Assembly: GCF_027595985.1 (NCBI RefSeq)
Contig: NC_073302.1
Span: 404,796,503-404,860,502 of the forward strand
Reading direction: 5' to 3'
DNA: 64,000 nt
From: Sorex araneus
Taxonomy: Eukaryota; Chordata; Mammalia; Eulipotyphla; Soricidae
The notes under the pieces are model-generated. The model did not search any database. It was not told where the DNA came from and was given only the letters and a program-made list of their open reading frames with translations. The position numbers and the translations under genes are program-made. Shown piece by piece: positions 35,318 through 46,514 of this stretch; position 1 is the stretch's first letter; each line of letters opens with the position of its first letter.

Positions 35318-35498
35318 TTCTTTTTTTTTTTTTTGCTTTTTGGGTTACCCCCGGTGATGCACAGGGGTCACTCCTGGCTCATGCACTCAGGAATTACTCC
35401 TGGTGGTGCTGGGGGACCATATGGGATGCTGGGATTCGAACCCGGGTTGGCCGCGTGCAAGGCAAACGCCCTACCCGCTGTGCTATCACTCCAGTCCC
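35318..35498 (-). mobile_element. Shrew SINE
   Basis: Minus copy with T tail, GGTTACCCCCGGTGATGCAC to TATCACTCCAGTCCC. Confidence 0.9.
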
Positions 35499-35529
35499 AA
35501 AGGCTTTCTTTTTTTTTAGAAAAAAGAAA

Positions 35530-36150
35530 AGTGCTCAAGGTGCTCAAGGATTACTCCTTGCTCTGAGCTCCGGGATCACTCCTGATATGGCTCAGGGGAC
35601 CATATGGGGTGGCAGGGATCATACCTGGATTGGTTGCTGCAAGCAAGTGCCTTCCCCACCCTACTATTGCTTTGGTCTTCACATACTTTTTAAAAAGTTC
35701 TTTTTGTTTTTTAATTTTAATTTTATTTCTTTGCTTTTTGGGTCACACCCGGCGATGCACAGGGGTTACTCCTAGATCTGCACTCAGGACTTACTCCTGG
35801 CGGTGCTCAGGGGACCATGTGGGATGCTGGGAATCAAACCTGGGTCAGCCGCGTGCAGGCAAATGCTCTACCCACTGTGCTATCACTCCAGCCCTTCTTT
35901 TACTTTTTAAAAAATCTTTTTTTTTCCCAAATGGAATCACTGTGAATTACAATGTTACAAAGTTATTCATAATTAATGTTCTTTTACTTTTAGGGGATAC
36001 ACTTGGTTGGTTCTGGAAAGAGCTGCTCCTGGTTTGGTACTTTGAATTATGCCCTGCAGTGCTCATGGGCCCAGGAGATGCTAGAGATCAAACCTGGGAC
36101 ACCTGCATGCAAATCATGCGCTCTGGCCTCTGAGCTATCTCTCTGGCCCT
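35530..36150 (-). mobile_element. Old SINEs flanking the copy at 35728-35896
   Basis: Diverged minus copies at about 35530-35685 and 35990-36150 (ending CTGAGCTATCTCTCTGGCCC). Confidence 0.8.
35728..35896 (-). mobile_element. Shrew SINE
   Basis: Minus copy, TTGCTTTTTGGGTCACACCC to TATCACTCCAGCCC. It is the third SINE in a four-copy run. Confidence 0.9.
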
Positions 36151-36357
36151 CACAGGGTCTTTTGAAGGCTCTCACAACTACTATGGGGCTTCCTATTCCT
36201 CTTGCAGTACATGAAAGTGAGCTGGTTAATTGTGTTCATGGTATTATATGTATAATATACTATATTATCTGTATTACAAGGACATTATATAATATAGCAT
36301 ATAACTATATCATAGTATATAATTTAGTACATAACACTGTATATAACGTATAATATC

Positions 36358-36603
36358 ATGGGCTGGAGTGATAGCACAATGGGTAGGGCATTCGTCTTGC
36401 ACACAGCCGACCGGGGTTTGATTCCTCCGCCCCTCTTGGAGAGGCCGGAAAGTTACCGAGAGTATCCCGCCCACAGGGCAGAGCCTGGCAAACTACCCAT
36501 GGCGTATTTGATATGCCAAAACAGTAACAACAAGTTTCACAATGGAAACGTTACTGGTGCGTGCTCGAGCAAATTGATGAGCAACGGGATGACAGTGATA
36601 TAA
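36358..36603 (+). mobile_element. Composite shrew SINE, plus orientation
   Basis: The head is GGGCTGGAGTGATAGCACAA through ACCGGGGTTTGATTCC, with A-box-like and B-box-like motifs. The body is GAGAGTATCCCGCCCACAGG, GTATTTGATATGCCAAAACA, GTAACAACAAG, ACGTTACTGGTGCGTGCTCG and a GATGACAGTGATA end. The 3' end is a CAGTGA-type tail instead of oligo(A). Confidence 0.8.
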
Positions 36604-37135
36604 TATTACTTTTTGAAGAGGTCTTTTCAATTTATTACAAACTGATACCTGCAATCTACTTTAAATATACCACCGGAAAATGCATTGAAGTAAATATTAT
36701 TGCAAACATTACCACAACTCTTATAATTAGATATGTGGGCTCATTATTTTATTCTCTCTACTTTTCTGAGCAAGGGGAAATGTTCATGACAAAATGGAAA
36801 ATAAAAGAAAGAAAAAGAAAAGAAAGTGAGCTTGTGGTGCAGGGTTATATAAGAAAGTGGCTGAAGAACTTCGCATTACATGAGGCTGATGGATCAAATG
36901 CACTTACGTTGTCCTTTCCCTTCCAAAGTCCTAGTAAACTCCTAGAAGTCCTAGAACTCCGTCCCAAAGTTCTCTCAGTCAGGAGAGGAGAGGGATTAGC
37001 CCTGAACAAGAGACCAGCAGAGGTGTGGGGTCAGTTACAAAGATGTCCAAGCCTCCATTCAACCCCTACATCCATAATGAAAAGCTTATTCAGCTAGCTG
37101 ATCACTGCTTTGGAAAATGGCAAGAAAAATCGAAG

Positions 37136-37139
<4 letters not shown>

Positions 37140-37174
<35 letters not shown>
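37140..37174. repeat. (TG)n microsatellite
   Basis: About 17 TG units. Confidence 0.97.
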
Positions 37175-37176
<2 letters not shown>

Positions 37177-37429
37177 CCAAGGTGTGCGGTTTTTGCAAAG
37201 GGCCAGGTGGTTCCCTCCTTCACGAGGGCCATGCTTGGCCAGGCTGTGTCCAGCACTGCTGCTCCAGCCCGAGATGGAGCTGAGAGAGACTGCAGAGGGT
37301 GGAATCTAAGCGCAGAGCCGAAAAGCCCCATCCAGACCAGGGCTGTGCCCAGGAGAGCACTGTGACAGTGCAGAGAGATCAGAGAAGTCCTGAAGGTTTA
37401 TGAAAGCTGACAGAAGGTTCCACTCAGGG

Positions 37430-37580
37430 GGCCAGAGTGCTAAAACAGTCAGTAAGATGAGCCTTGCATATGGTCAACCTGGGTTCAATCCCTGGCAACC
37501 CATACAATCCCCCTGAGTCCTACCAGGAATAAGCCTGAGCAGGGCCAGGCGAGGTCCAAAAATCAAAGCAAAACCAAAAA
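37430..37580 (+). mobile_element. Old plus SINE
   Basis: GGGCCAGAGTGCTAAAACAG through CAGGCGAGGTCCAAAAATCA. Confidence 0.8.
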
Positions 37581-37941
37581 GGTCTCTACCTATTTAAGAA
37601 TCTGATGTGGCAAAGTTTTCTGTTGCCAACACCTGAAATATCCTCACTGATACAAGTGTCCAAAAGAGATTTCATAGGCATTTCCTAAGATGGAACATGG
37701 CTGGAGAAGTGTTAAGCGATGAAGAGGAGCAGATCTAGTCCGGAACTGCTGAAGCTGGGTCCCAGGACCAACCTGGAGCTGCCAGTTAGGCTCAGTAAGG
37801 ACTGGAGCAGAGCAGAAAAAGGACAAGGTCTAAACAGGTGTCTTCTCTGATTCCTCAGATGCAGTTCCTGCTGCCACTCTCCTTACCTCTCCGTCAACTT
37901 GGCAGGGAAAGAATAAATCAAACTGAGAAAACAAACTGGAT

Positions 37942-38113
37942 TTTTTTTTTTGGGGGGGTGGTCACACCCGGCGATGCTCAGGGTTATTCCTTGCTCTGCA
38001 CTCAGCAATTATTCCTGGTGGTGCTGGGGGACCATATGGGATACCGGGGATTGAACCCGGATTGGCTGTTTGCAAGGCAAACGCCCTCTCTGCTGTGCTA
38101 TCGCTCCAGGCCC
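37942..38113 (-). mobile_element. Shrew SINE with target duplication
   Basis: Complete minus copy. ACAAACTGGATTTTT occurs before it and again after it at about 38115. Confidence 0.91.
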
Positions 38114-38589
38114 CACAAACTGGATTTTTTAAGACATGGGGCTGCCAGGCTGAGCAGAGCAGGGCTGAGGGAGGGAAGGGCTGGAAATAGGCTCCCCCTA
38201 GCATAATCCTTAGTGCTTCAGGCATACCCCAGGCAGGATTCTCCCCTGCAGGCATTGAGTGATCCCCCAGAAGAAAGACTTCCATGATTGGTGACCTGAT
38301 GCCTGATGAATGACAGTCCAATCAGCCTGTGACAGCCTCTCCTCTGTGCAGGCATGGCCCAGGACTGCAGATGGTTCTGGACCATCTGCCATATGAAACG
38401 GAACAAGCATGGCATGCAGGAACACACAGAGGAAATACTCCGAGGCAATGAAGCTGACAAAGGAAAGAGGGAAAGTAGAAAACCCTGTCTTCCTAAGATG
38501 GGAGGATGGCATTCCTCTGCAGAAAGAGCAAGATACTGGAAGATAGATAAACCAATCACGGAAACACACCAGGGGACTGCAGAGAGGGA

Positions 38590-39050
38590 GTGTGTACAGC
38601 TGCTAGGCCACCTGTCTGGCACACGGTCCATCAGTTCTGTCCCCAGCACCCCATACGGTACCCTGAGCCCTACCAGGAGTGATCCCTGAGTGCAGAGCCA
38701 GGAGTCAATCCTGAGCACTGCTGGGTCTGGTCCAAAAACATACAAAACCAAAAACAATGCCTTCCCCCCAAATCCCAAACTTGATCGTTACTAGCAAATA
38801 AATGGGAATCAAAATATTATTCTTGGGGTTGGAGAGACAGCAGAGGGGTTTAAGGTGCTGGCCTTCTTCACGGCTCACAGGGTACTATAAATACCATAAA
38901 TGCCAATACCACAAATACCACATATACCAAGTCCACAAATACCACATATACCAATCCTTGGCACTACATCTAGTCTCCTGAGCACTATGAGGAATTATTC
39001 CTGAGAACAAAGCCAGGAGTAAGCACTAAGAATAGCTGGGTGTGGCAAAC
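38590..39050 (+). mobile_element. Two old plus SINEs, one carrying a minisatellite
   Basis: Copies at about 38600-38745 and 38824-39050. The second is interrupted at 38885-38960 by tandem AAATACCACATATACCA-type units. Confidence 0.75.
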
Positions 39051-39132
39051 AATAACAACAACAACAACAAAAAACCCAAACCAAATAACAGTAACCTAAA
39101 AACAAACAATATTTTATTTTGTGTTTTTTTTG

Positions 39133-39311
39133 TTTGTTTGTTTTTTTGCTTTTTGGGTCACACGCAGCGATGCTCAGGGGTTATTCCTGGCTCTGCACTC
39201 AGGAATTACTCCTGGCGGTGCTTGGGGGACCATATGGGATGCTGGGAATTGAACCTGGGTTGGCCGCATGCAAGGCAAATACCCTACCCATTGCGCTACC
39301 ACTCCAGCCCC
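39133..39311 (-). mobile_element. Shrew SINE
   Basis: Complete minus copy, GCTTTTTGGGTCACACGCAG to CTACCACTCCAGCCCC, with a T/GTTT tail. It lies about 470 bp from the antisense exon copy. Confidence 0.9.
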
Positions 39312-39784
39312 AAAACAAAATATTTTAAATAAAATTCTTCAAAGCTCAGAGCCATTGAAAAAAATGTCTCCAAAATTCTGTGGGGAAAGGCTTTTTTAAT
39401 CCTATTCACTATTCAGACTGCTTATCAATTAAGAGTGGGTAGAATTAAAAACACTTTCAAAGGTATAAGAATTCTAAAAATTGGCCTTGCAGGCGCCCTT
39501 CACAGGAAGCAATGGAGAAACAATCTATCAAAAATCAAAGGGCTCCAAAATCCGAGGTTCTGACAGAGACAGGATAAAGTTCCAACACGGCAGAATCACT
39601 CTGCATTTTCCAGTACTACTTGATTTTTAAACTAAGAGCCTGCTTTGATATCACTTTGACTTAAAAGTGAAGTTTAATTAAGAAAAGAAAAAAAAAACTG
39701 AACACAGTAGGAAGTTCCAGCTGCAAGAAATGAAAGAGAGGAGATAAAGGGAAGAGGATCCTAGAGAGTAAAGCAGAGCCTAGA

Positions 39785-40030
39785 AACCATGCCGCCTCCT
39801 CCCACCAGCCATCCCAAACCCAAACCAGCAGATCCTCAAAAGGCAAAGACCTGTCCAACCAGTCTCCAAGTAACAAAAAAGGAAGTCGCAGCCTTTGACT
39901 TTCTTCTCCTCCACCTCCTCCTCCTCCTCATTATCCTTGCCAACACCCCTCTCGACACCCCTCTCATGTCATCTCCATTATCAGGGCCCCACAAAAAGAA
40001 TTGTGTCTTGAAAGCTAGTCCCACGTTGAA
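39785..40030 (+). pseudogene. Partial, diverged, inverted copy of the large ATXN7L1 exon
   Basis: The plus strand here matches the transcript-sense sequence of about 21455-21705 of the large exon. Shared landmarks in the same order include AAATCCTCAAAAGGCAAAGA (one base differs), CAGTCTCCAAGTAACAAAAA, GGAAGTCGCAGCCTT, CTTCTCCTCCACCTCCTCC, CATTATCCTTGCC, CTCTC and GGGCCCCACAAAAAGAA. By eye identity is high (roughly 85-90% over aligned bases), but small indels shift the frame: a missing 6 bp near the SARSDE codons, an extra CTC, and an extra ~15 bp after CTCTCGACACC. It is therefore not translatable as the parent is. Because the copied part lies within one exon it cannot show intron loss, and no poly(A) tail is seen. 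It lies antisense to the host transcript. It could be a 5'- and 3'-truncated retrocopy or a DNA-level duplication. Confidence 0.88.
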
Positions 40031-40840
40031 AACGGTGCTTTTGAGAGCAATGGCAGAACATGAAAGAGGGATGGTATGTGCACACACGGGCACATGTGTG
40101 TGAGCTGGAGTCTCCTTGGAGGCTGCTTCCCCTGGTGATGCATGCACCCCGCTGGTGATGAAGGAAAGGAGGTGCCTTCAAGGCCTTCTGGCTCAGCTCA
40201 CTACACTTCAGGGTGCAACCAGCTTGTGTCTCTGGAAAAAACAAAGCTGGGCAAGGAGGGGTGCAAGGAGGGGTGGGACACAGGGCCACTGGGCAAGAGG
40301 CCCTGTTGAAAGTCATTCAGGTTCACTAAGGGGCCACCCATGCTCCTTTCTCCCTCCATCCACCGTCTGTCTGTCCCTCTCCATTTACCCATCTAGTGGA
40401 AAGACAATGTATGTGAGGATGGTTCCGATCCAGTTCCACTCAGGGGAACTTAGGGAGCATCCCAGCCCTGTTACCTGTTGATGTTCGAGCATCTATCTGA
40501 GGGTTTGGGGGTGACGGTGTGAGGCTGTTGCCTTGACCAAGGGCAGGGCGTCCACACACGCTCACCTGAGGCATTCAGGTTCTCATCAGTGAGTGTTGCC
40601 TGTACCCAGCATCCTGTGACAAGGTGGAAATGACACTTGACCTCATCTGCCTGCCTTCAGGGATCCCCCACCCCATACTCAGCCCCGGTGACAAACCCAA
40701 GGCCAGGGGACTCACCAAAGGAGGCAGAAGCTGAAGGCATTCTTACTCCATATTCATCTCAGCCCTTTGTCCTGTGACAATGACTTAGTGTTTTTCTTTG
40801 TCTTGTTTTTTTTTTTTCTGTTTAAAATTATGTGTGTGTA

Positions 40841-41026
40841 GGCCTGGAGAGATAGTTTAGTGGGTAGGGTAGTTGCTTTGCATGCAGCCTATCTTGGTTT
40901 GATCCCTGGCACCCTATATGGTTCCCTGAGCACTGCCAAGAGTGATCCAGGAACACAGAGCCAGGAGGAAGTCCTGAGCACAGTTGGATGTGCCCCAAAA
41001 GCAAAACAAACAAAGAAACAAAGTGT

Positions 41027-41066
<40 letters not shown>

Positions 41067-41255
41067 AGGATTGCAGAGATGGGACAAAGTTTAAGGCACT
41101 TGCCTAGCATGATGCAGTGACGAACACAAGCCTAGTTTGAATCCTAGAATCACATATGGTTCCCCATTCCCCTAGGTACTGCCAGGTTGGGTCTCTGAGT
41201 ACTACCAGGCTAGGGCCCTGAGCACCTTGAATGCTGGGTGTGACTCTCTTCCCCC
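40841..41255 (+). mobile_element. Two old plus SINEs separated by a TG repeat
   Basis: GGCCTGGAGAGATAGTTTAG starts the first (about 40841-41010). (TG)n lies at 41022-41061. The second (about 41065-41255) is more diverged. Confidence 0.8.
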
Positions 41256-41934
41256 AGTGTTATTAGGTGATTATGAAAGAGAGACATAGAAATTATTGTT
41301 CACATAAAAGATGTCAAAACCATAGGCCACTTCCCACGGGGTCATTAAAACTGTGATTCATTTTAGTTTATAAACTTTCTAAGAATAAAATTTCCAGCTC
41401 TAAATCAGAAACATTCCTTGTCTTCTAGAACTAGCAAGATGCCTCCGTGTGCTGGAAGAACATTAACCTCCAACTTCCACACGATCTGGTTGAATCTTTC
41501 CACCCTGTTCTTTAGAACCTGAGCCAGTAGCCCCGACAATTGCTGGATTACAAAGCTTTTCCTTGAGATTCTCTGGGGTGAGTCACGCTCCTTTGGTTAG
41601 AACCTCAGCGGCAGTCAGTTCACCTAATCCTCGGTCACAAAGAGGAAGAAACTTTTCAAATGCTTATCCTGCTAGGACTCGGGCAGCCCACGTTCAGACC
41701 GTTTTCAGGTCTCTTAGCTTGCCCCCTCCCCACCAGAGTCTAGGACCTTCCTTTCTCTCCCTACTGCCCTTGAAAGGCTAAAACTCACTAAATATCTGGG
41801 GGAACCCCACCCAGTGAGTCTCACCAACGAGGCTGAAGATTCGATTCTTTGCCAATAGGACCCAGGGATATAGTGCTGGTGGGGCCCTGTGGGCTGGTGA
41901 TCAAGGAATGATTCTCTCCCCTGCCCTCTGCTTA

Positions 41935-42845
41935 TGAGCCACACTCAGTTGTGTTCAGGGCTGATTCCTGCTGCTGTGCTCAGGGATCACTCCTGACAGG
42001 GCTGCTGGGGATCATATGGGGTGCCAGGGATCAAACCCAGGTTGGGTGCATGCAAGGCACATGTCCTACTTGCTGCCCTTTTTAGGAATTCTCAATGGTT
42101 GCACTTGGGGAATATGAGAACTAAAATTCTTTCAAGGTTTACAAAAGAGATATGTATGAAGTACTTTCACATATGTTCTATAAAAGGTAATCATAAATAC
42201 AAAAGGCATTTATGATTGAGACTAGTTATGACCATTCATGGGTGACCTTTTTAAAAAAAATTTTGACCAATAATGGATGTTAAGTTGTTAAGTGTCTTTG
42301 AAATACCTTAGGCAGGGAACAGACAGGCAGTACAGGGACTAGGGACCTTGCCCTTGCCTTGCATGTGGCTAACCCCGGTTCCTATTCCATGTCCCACCCT
42401 GTGCCTCTTGACCCCCTGAGCACAGAGCTGAGAGTACTTCAAACACTCCTCAAAATAATAATAATTTTAAAAATACACACTATTAATGAGTAAAATAAGT
42501 ATTTCACGCATCATGTTAGTAGACATTAAACCTATTATCCTTTTTCAATCTTTGGCTGGATAGTCTAGGTCTCATCCCAATCTGAAATGAGTGAAGGATG
42601 ACTTCATTCATCATTAACTTTGTAACAGCATCCAAAACCTGGGTGTTTTCTAGTGCCTCTATCAACCTTGAAAGGCACCCACAGCGGCTGGAGAGACTGC
42701 CTAGGGTGAAGGTGCTTGCTTTGCACACAGTTGACCTTGGTTTGTTCCTGGCACCTTATATGGTCCCCTGAGAATCACCAGGAGTGATCCTTGCACACAG
42801 AACCAGGGGTAAGCCCTGAGCACTGCTGGGTATGGTCCCCTCTCA
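41935..42845. mobile_element. Degraded SINEs
   Basis: A minus copy at about 41935-42075. Plus copies at about 42310-42440 and 42682-42845. Confidence 0.75.
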
Positions 42846-42880
42846 AAGGAAAGAAAAGAAACCTTAAAAATTAGTATGCT

Positions 42881-43058
42881 GGGGCTGGAGCAATAGCACA
42901 GCGGGTAGGGCGTTTGCCTTGCACGCGGCTGACCAGGGTTCGATTCCCAGCATCCCATATGGTCCCCTGAGCACCGCCAGGAGTGACTCCTGAGTGCAGA
43001 ACCAGGAGTAACCCCTGTGCAGAGCCAGGTGTGACCCAAAAAGCAAAAAAAAAAAAAT
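42881..43058 (+). mobile_element. Shrew SINE with target duplication
   Basis: Near-consensus plus copy with intact B-box-like GGTTCGATTCC. AAAAATTAGTATGC and AAAAATTAATATGC flank it (one mismatch). Confidence 0.94.
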
Positions 43059-43149
43059 TAATATGCCAACATTTACAACTTCACAGTGCTCCTTCCTTGG
43101 TCAATCCACTTCTACTCTAGAAAGAATTTTTGTTGATTAACCCATCTCT

Positions 43150-43340
43150 CTCTCTTCCTTCCTCCCTTCCTTCCTCCCTTCCTTCCTTCCTTCCTTCCTT
43201 CCTTCCTTCCTTCCTTCCTTCCTTCCTTCCTTCCTTCCTTCCTCCTTCCTTCCTTCCTTCCTTCCTTCCTTCCTTCCTTCCTTCCTTCCTTCCTTCCTTC
43301 CTTCCTTCCTTCCTCCTTCCTTCCTTCCTTCCCTTTTTCC
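43150..43340. repeat. (TTCC)n microsatellite
   Basis: About 190 bp of TTCC with two CTCC interruptions. It is a pure pyrimidine strand. Confidence 0.97.
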
Positions 43341-43359
43341 TTCCTCTTTCTTCCTCTCA

Positions 43360-43500
43360 TTTTTGGATCACACCTGGCATTGCTCAGAGGTTATACCTGG
43401 TTCTGCATTCAGGAATTATTTCTGGCAATGCTCAGGGGACCATAGGGGTGCTGGAGATTGAACCCAGGATGGCTGAGTGCAAGGCAAGAGCCCTGCCGCC
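43360..43500 (-). mobile_element. Minus SINE following the TTCC tract
   Basis: TTTTTGGATCACACCTGGCA through CAAGGCAAGAGCCCTGCC. The pyrimidine tract at 43150-43340 adjoins its tail end. Confidence 0.85.
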
Positions 43501-44092
43501 TGTAATCTCTAGAGGCTCCTTCTCTTTCTTGTTTCCCTAAGAGAACAGGATCACCTGACATTTCTCTATGGAGAGACATTCCTCTAAAAGGTAAACCAAG
43601 AAGGAACAGAAAAAAGAAACTTCTGTGTGGGGGTGGGCTGGAGGTAGGGGGTCGTGTCTGGGTTGGAACACAGAGCGACCAGGAACACACTTACTGCATA
43701 TGGGGTACTGGGGATTTAAACTCATGATCATTCACTTGCAATGTTGAATGTTGGCTCTAAGCCAGAAAGAGGAAACTTCACAGCTCAGATGGAGGCACTA
43801 TGTCTCTCCATTGGGACCCTGTATAGAATGAATAGTCTACACCCGAAAAGAAGTGTGAAAGCCCCTTTAACCATGAGAAGGCTCGTGGGTGCCAGCTGAA
43901 AATCGAACCATGACTGGAATACACTCCTTATATATAGGTCCAACCCACTCAGTCCAGACCTGCATCAATTAAGGGCTGTTGACAGAATTGAAGACAGAAT
44001 TCTCTCCTCGACTCTCCAGACAGGGAAAAAATCCTTCCCCCGTGCCTGGCATCACAGTGGGCTGTGATCGCTTACAAAAGCAGGGTGGGCTC

Positions 44093-44268
44093 GGGGCTGG
44101 AGCGATAGTACAGCGGGGAGGGCGTTTGCCTTGCATATAGCCGACCGACCCGGGTTTGATCCTTGGCATCCCATATGGTCCCCCAAGCATAATTCCTGAG
44201 TGCAGAACCAGGAGTAACCCCTGAGCATCATTAGGTGTGACCCAAAAAGCAAAAAAAAAAAAAAAAAG
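44093..44268 (+). mobile_element. Shrew SINE
   Basis: Plus copy with a duplicated CCGA in the head and a ~13-bp deletion after CCCCCAAGCAT. AAGCAGGGTGG occurs on both sides. Confidence 0.9.
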
Positions 44269-45528
44269 CAAGCAGGGTGGACCATGTTACAGGCTCATCA
44301 ATCCGTGTTACAGGCTCATCAATGATGGCATGAGGCAAGGGTGTGAACGAAGGCAGGGTGAGGGGGCTTGGGGTTCCTGAACAGCCGAGGCCAAGGTCTC
44401 CACTCCAACCAGGCAGTCACAGCTGTCCAACTGGGTCAGGCTTGCCCCCACAAGACATGTCCTCGAATGTTTGCTTCTCCTTTAAAACTCGGCTCCCTCC
44501 CCTTCCCATGGAAGTCTGTTCTTTCTCCTTATACCTCCGCAGACTGGGCAATCATCCCCCTCTGAGTTGCAACCCTGCCTGCATTAAAGATCACCAGCGA
44601 ACACCACGCTCAGCACTTCTCCTCTTATATTATTAATGTTTCCTTCTTGGGAGGTTGCGGAGATTTCAATTCCATCTCATCCTTTACACGTGCCATTCTT
44701 GAAAAGCAGGATTTTGTTTCACCCAGAGTCAGTCCTCGAAGAATATAAATATATATACATATATATATATATTATTTTTTTTTTTTGGTGGAGGAAAAGG
44801 GTGTCCTGCCTGGTGCCCGGGAAGGAAATGAGTCTGCCTCCTGCTGCAGCATGCCAAGCAGACGCGTGCACATTTTTAAACAGCTCTGCATCCCAGGATG
44901 GGTTTTGACTCCTGCTCTTAGATCTTTCCTTTCCGTCTGGGCCAGTCAACTCAGACCCCAGACAGGAAGGCAGAGCTTTCTTGGCGAGGAGGGAAAGAGA
45001 AAGACCCAGTGCCTCAATGACTGACTCCAGCTTCCCGCCCACCAGATGTAAGAGCAGCCGTGGGGGGAGAATTCACACAGCACGGCGGCACGTGGGCTCC
45101 TCGAGAGAGCTGGATACCCAGCCACCCCGAATCCCCCACTCTCTCGGCTCCAGAGACTGCAAATCATCTCACAGGCCAGGCAGCCGGGAAAGTTGGTGAC
45201 TCGCACACCACCCCTCCAGGTATTCATTTCCAGCTGCTGCTTGCTCGGTGAACACATACGCTGTCTAAGAGGCCTGCTGTGAAAGCGGGGGTGGGGAAGA
45301 GGCCCACGAGGAAGATGACAGCTCAGCCGGATGCTGGAGGCCCTGGCAGAGCCCCTGAGGCTCAGAACCCACGGAAGCCACACAGCTGCCTTTCCAGCGG
45401 GGAGCTATCGCCACTTCCACAAAACACCGGCTCAGACCAGTGTTTGCAACAGATCAAACAGATCATGCAACAGATCGGACAGTCCCCGAGCCAGGACTCA
45501 GGGCTTCAAGCAACTGGGCACGACTTAC

Positions 45529-45785
45529 CGAGGAAGCACAGAGTTAGGTGGTCTGGATTTTGCAGGGGAGGCGACTTTAGGTTCTGGCCCCGAGCTCCCA
45601 GAAGATCCCGGCAGAGTCTCTGGCCCCGGCCCAGCGGGGTTGGGAAGCACCTCCCTTGTGGAAGCCAGGAGATGCTCTTTATCTTTAACTTCTTTTTCTC
45701 GGGACTTGGCTTTGTGTTCCGCCAAAAGGAGGTCGAATTGCTTTTTCCGGCCCGGGACTGCCCTCCGATGGCTTAGCGAGTGTGT
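45529..45785 (-). CDS. ATXN7L1: ATXN7L1 exon, second half of SCA7 domain and basic linker
   Basis: This 257-bp exon starts in phase 0 after CTTCTCCTTAG with THSLSHRRAVPGRKKQFDLL, continues LAEHKAKSREKE, and ends NSVLP plus two bases (CG). The donor is CG|GTAAGT. The His of the opening THS is the fourth zinc ligand (Cys-x2-His across the splice junction). The RR, GRKK and KSREKE runs make the stretch strongly basic, like ataxin-7 (RRAVQGRRKRFDVLLAEHKN). The second half is Ser/Pro/Gly-rich, consistent with disorder. It lies about 150 bp downstream, in transcript direction, of a CpG-rich block that could be an internal promoter. Confidence 0.94.
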
Positions 45786-46334
45786 CTAAGGAGAAGAGAG
45801 ATGAAAAGCACAGCCCCTTTGATCAGCACATAAACCTGCTTCCCCAGGCCCCTTGAGTCTCAAGAGACACAAATTCAGGAGGATTTGGAGGTGCTTGCAA
45901 AGTCAACTTCAAGGCAACAACAGCTCCTGTTCTGTGGGCTGGGAAAAAGGCAGAGACCACCACCACCAGCCGCGACCATGCCCGACACCCCTGGCTTGGC
46001 CAAGGAGCCCAGGCTTCCTCCAAAAATAAATGCCACCAAGACGAGACCGGCTTCAGCGCAGAGCCCCTGGCAACATCACGGAGGACGGGGCAGGCGCGCG
46101 CGCGGAGGGCGCAAATTAATCCAGGTGCAGGTGGGAGGCTGGATTTGGCCCAACGCGCAGAGGCGCGGAGCAGAGAGGCCCACCGCCTCCAGCCCCAGCG
46201 GCACCGGCAGATCAGTATGAAATACGGGGCTTGGGGCTTTCCAGCGGCGCCGGTCCGATGTCCCCCCCCAGCCCCCGGTGTGGCCGGATCAGGGGTGCGG
46301 CAGACGGTCGCGCCGGCACGGCAGGCTTTTAGGG

Positions 46335-46365
<31 letters not shown>

Positions 46366-46483
46366 CTGCCGCTGCTCCTGCATACATTAAAACGTAGCAG
46401 GGTTTAGAACCGCCTGTGAGAGCCTATAAATACAATTTACTGTCTGGCCTCACAAGTAACAGGGGAAGCCTATTTTTCTTTTC

Positions 46484-46514
<31 letters not shown>

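Larger units (their letters stand above)
31966..45528 (-). other. ATXN7L1: Large ATXN7L1 intron
   Basis: GTAAGT donor and CTTCAG acceptor, 13.6 kb. It holds many SINEs (32.7-44.3 kb), an ancient LINE relic at 34.0-34.5 kb, a composite SINE at 36.36-36.60 kb, the antisense exon copy at 39.8-40.0 kb and a TTCC tract at 43.15-43.34 kb. No further exon is needed for the reading frame, since the phases on each side match (2 plus 1). Confidence 0.85.

Noticed and set aside
45823..46383. 186-residue minus frame starting MQEQRQR with a poly-Gly run
   Set aside because: The Gly run comes from the GCC repeat, the frame stops before the next exon, and the rest resembles nothing known. Kept only as part of a possible promoter region.
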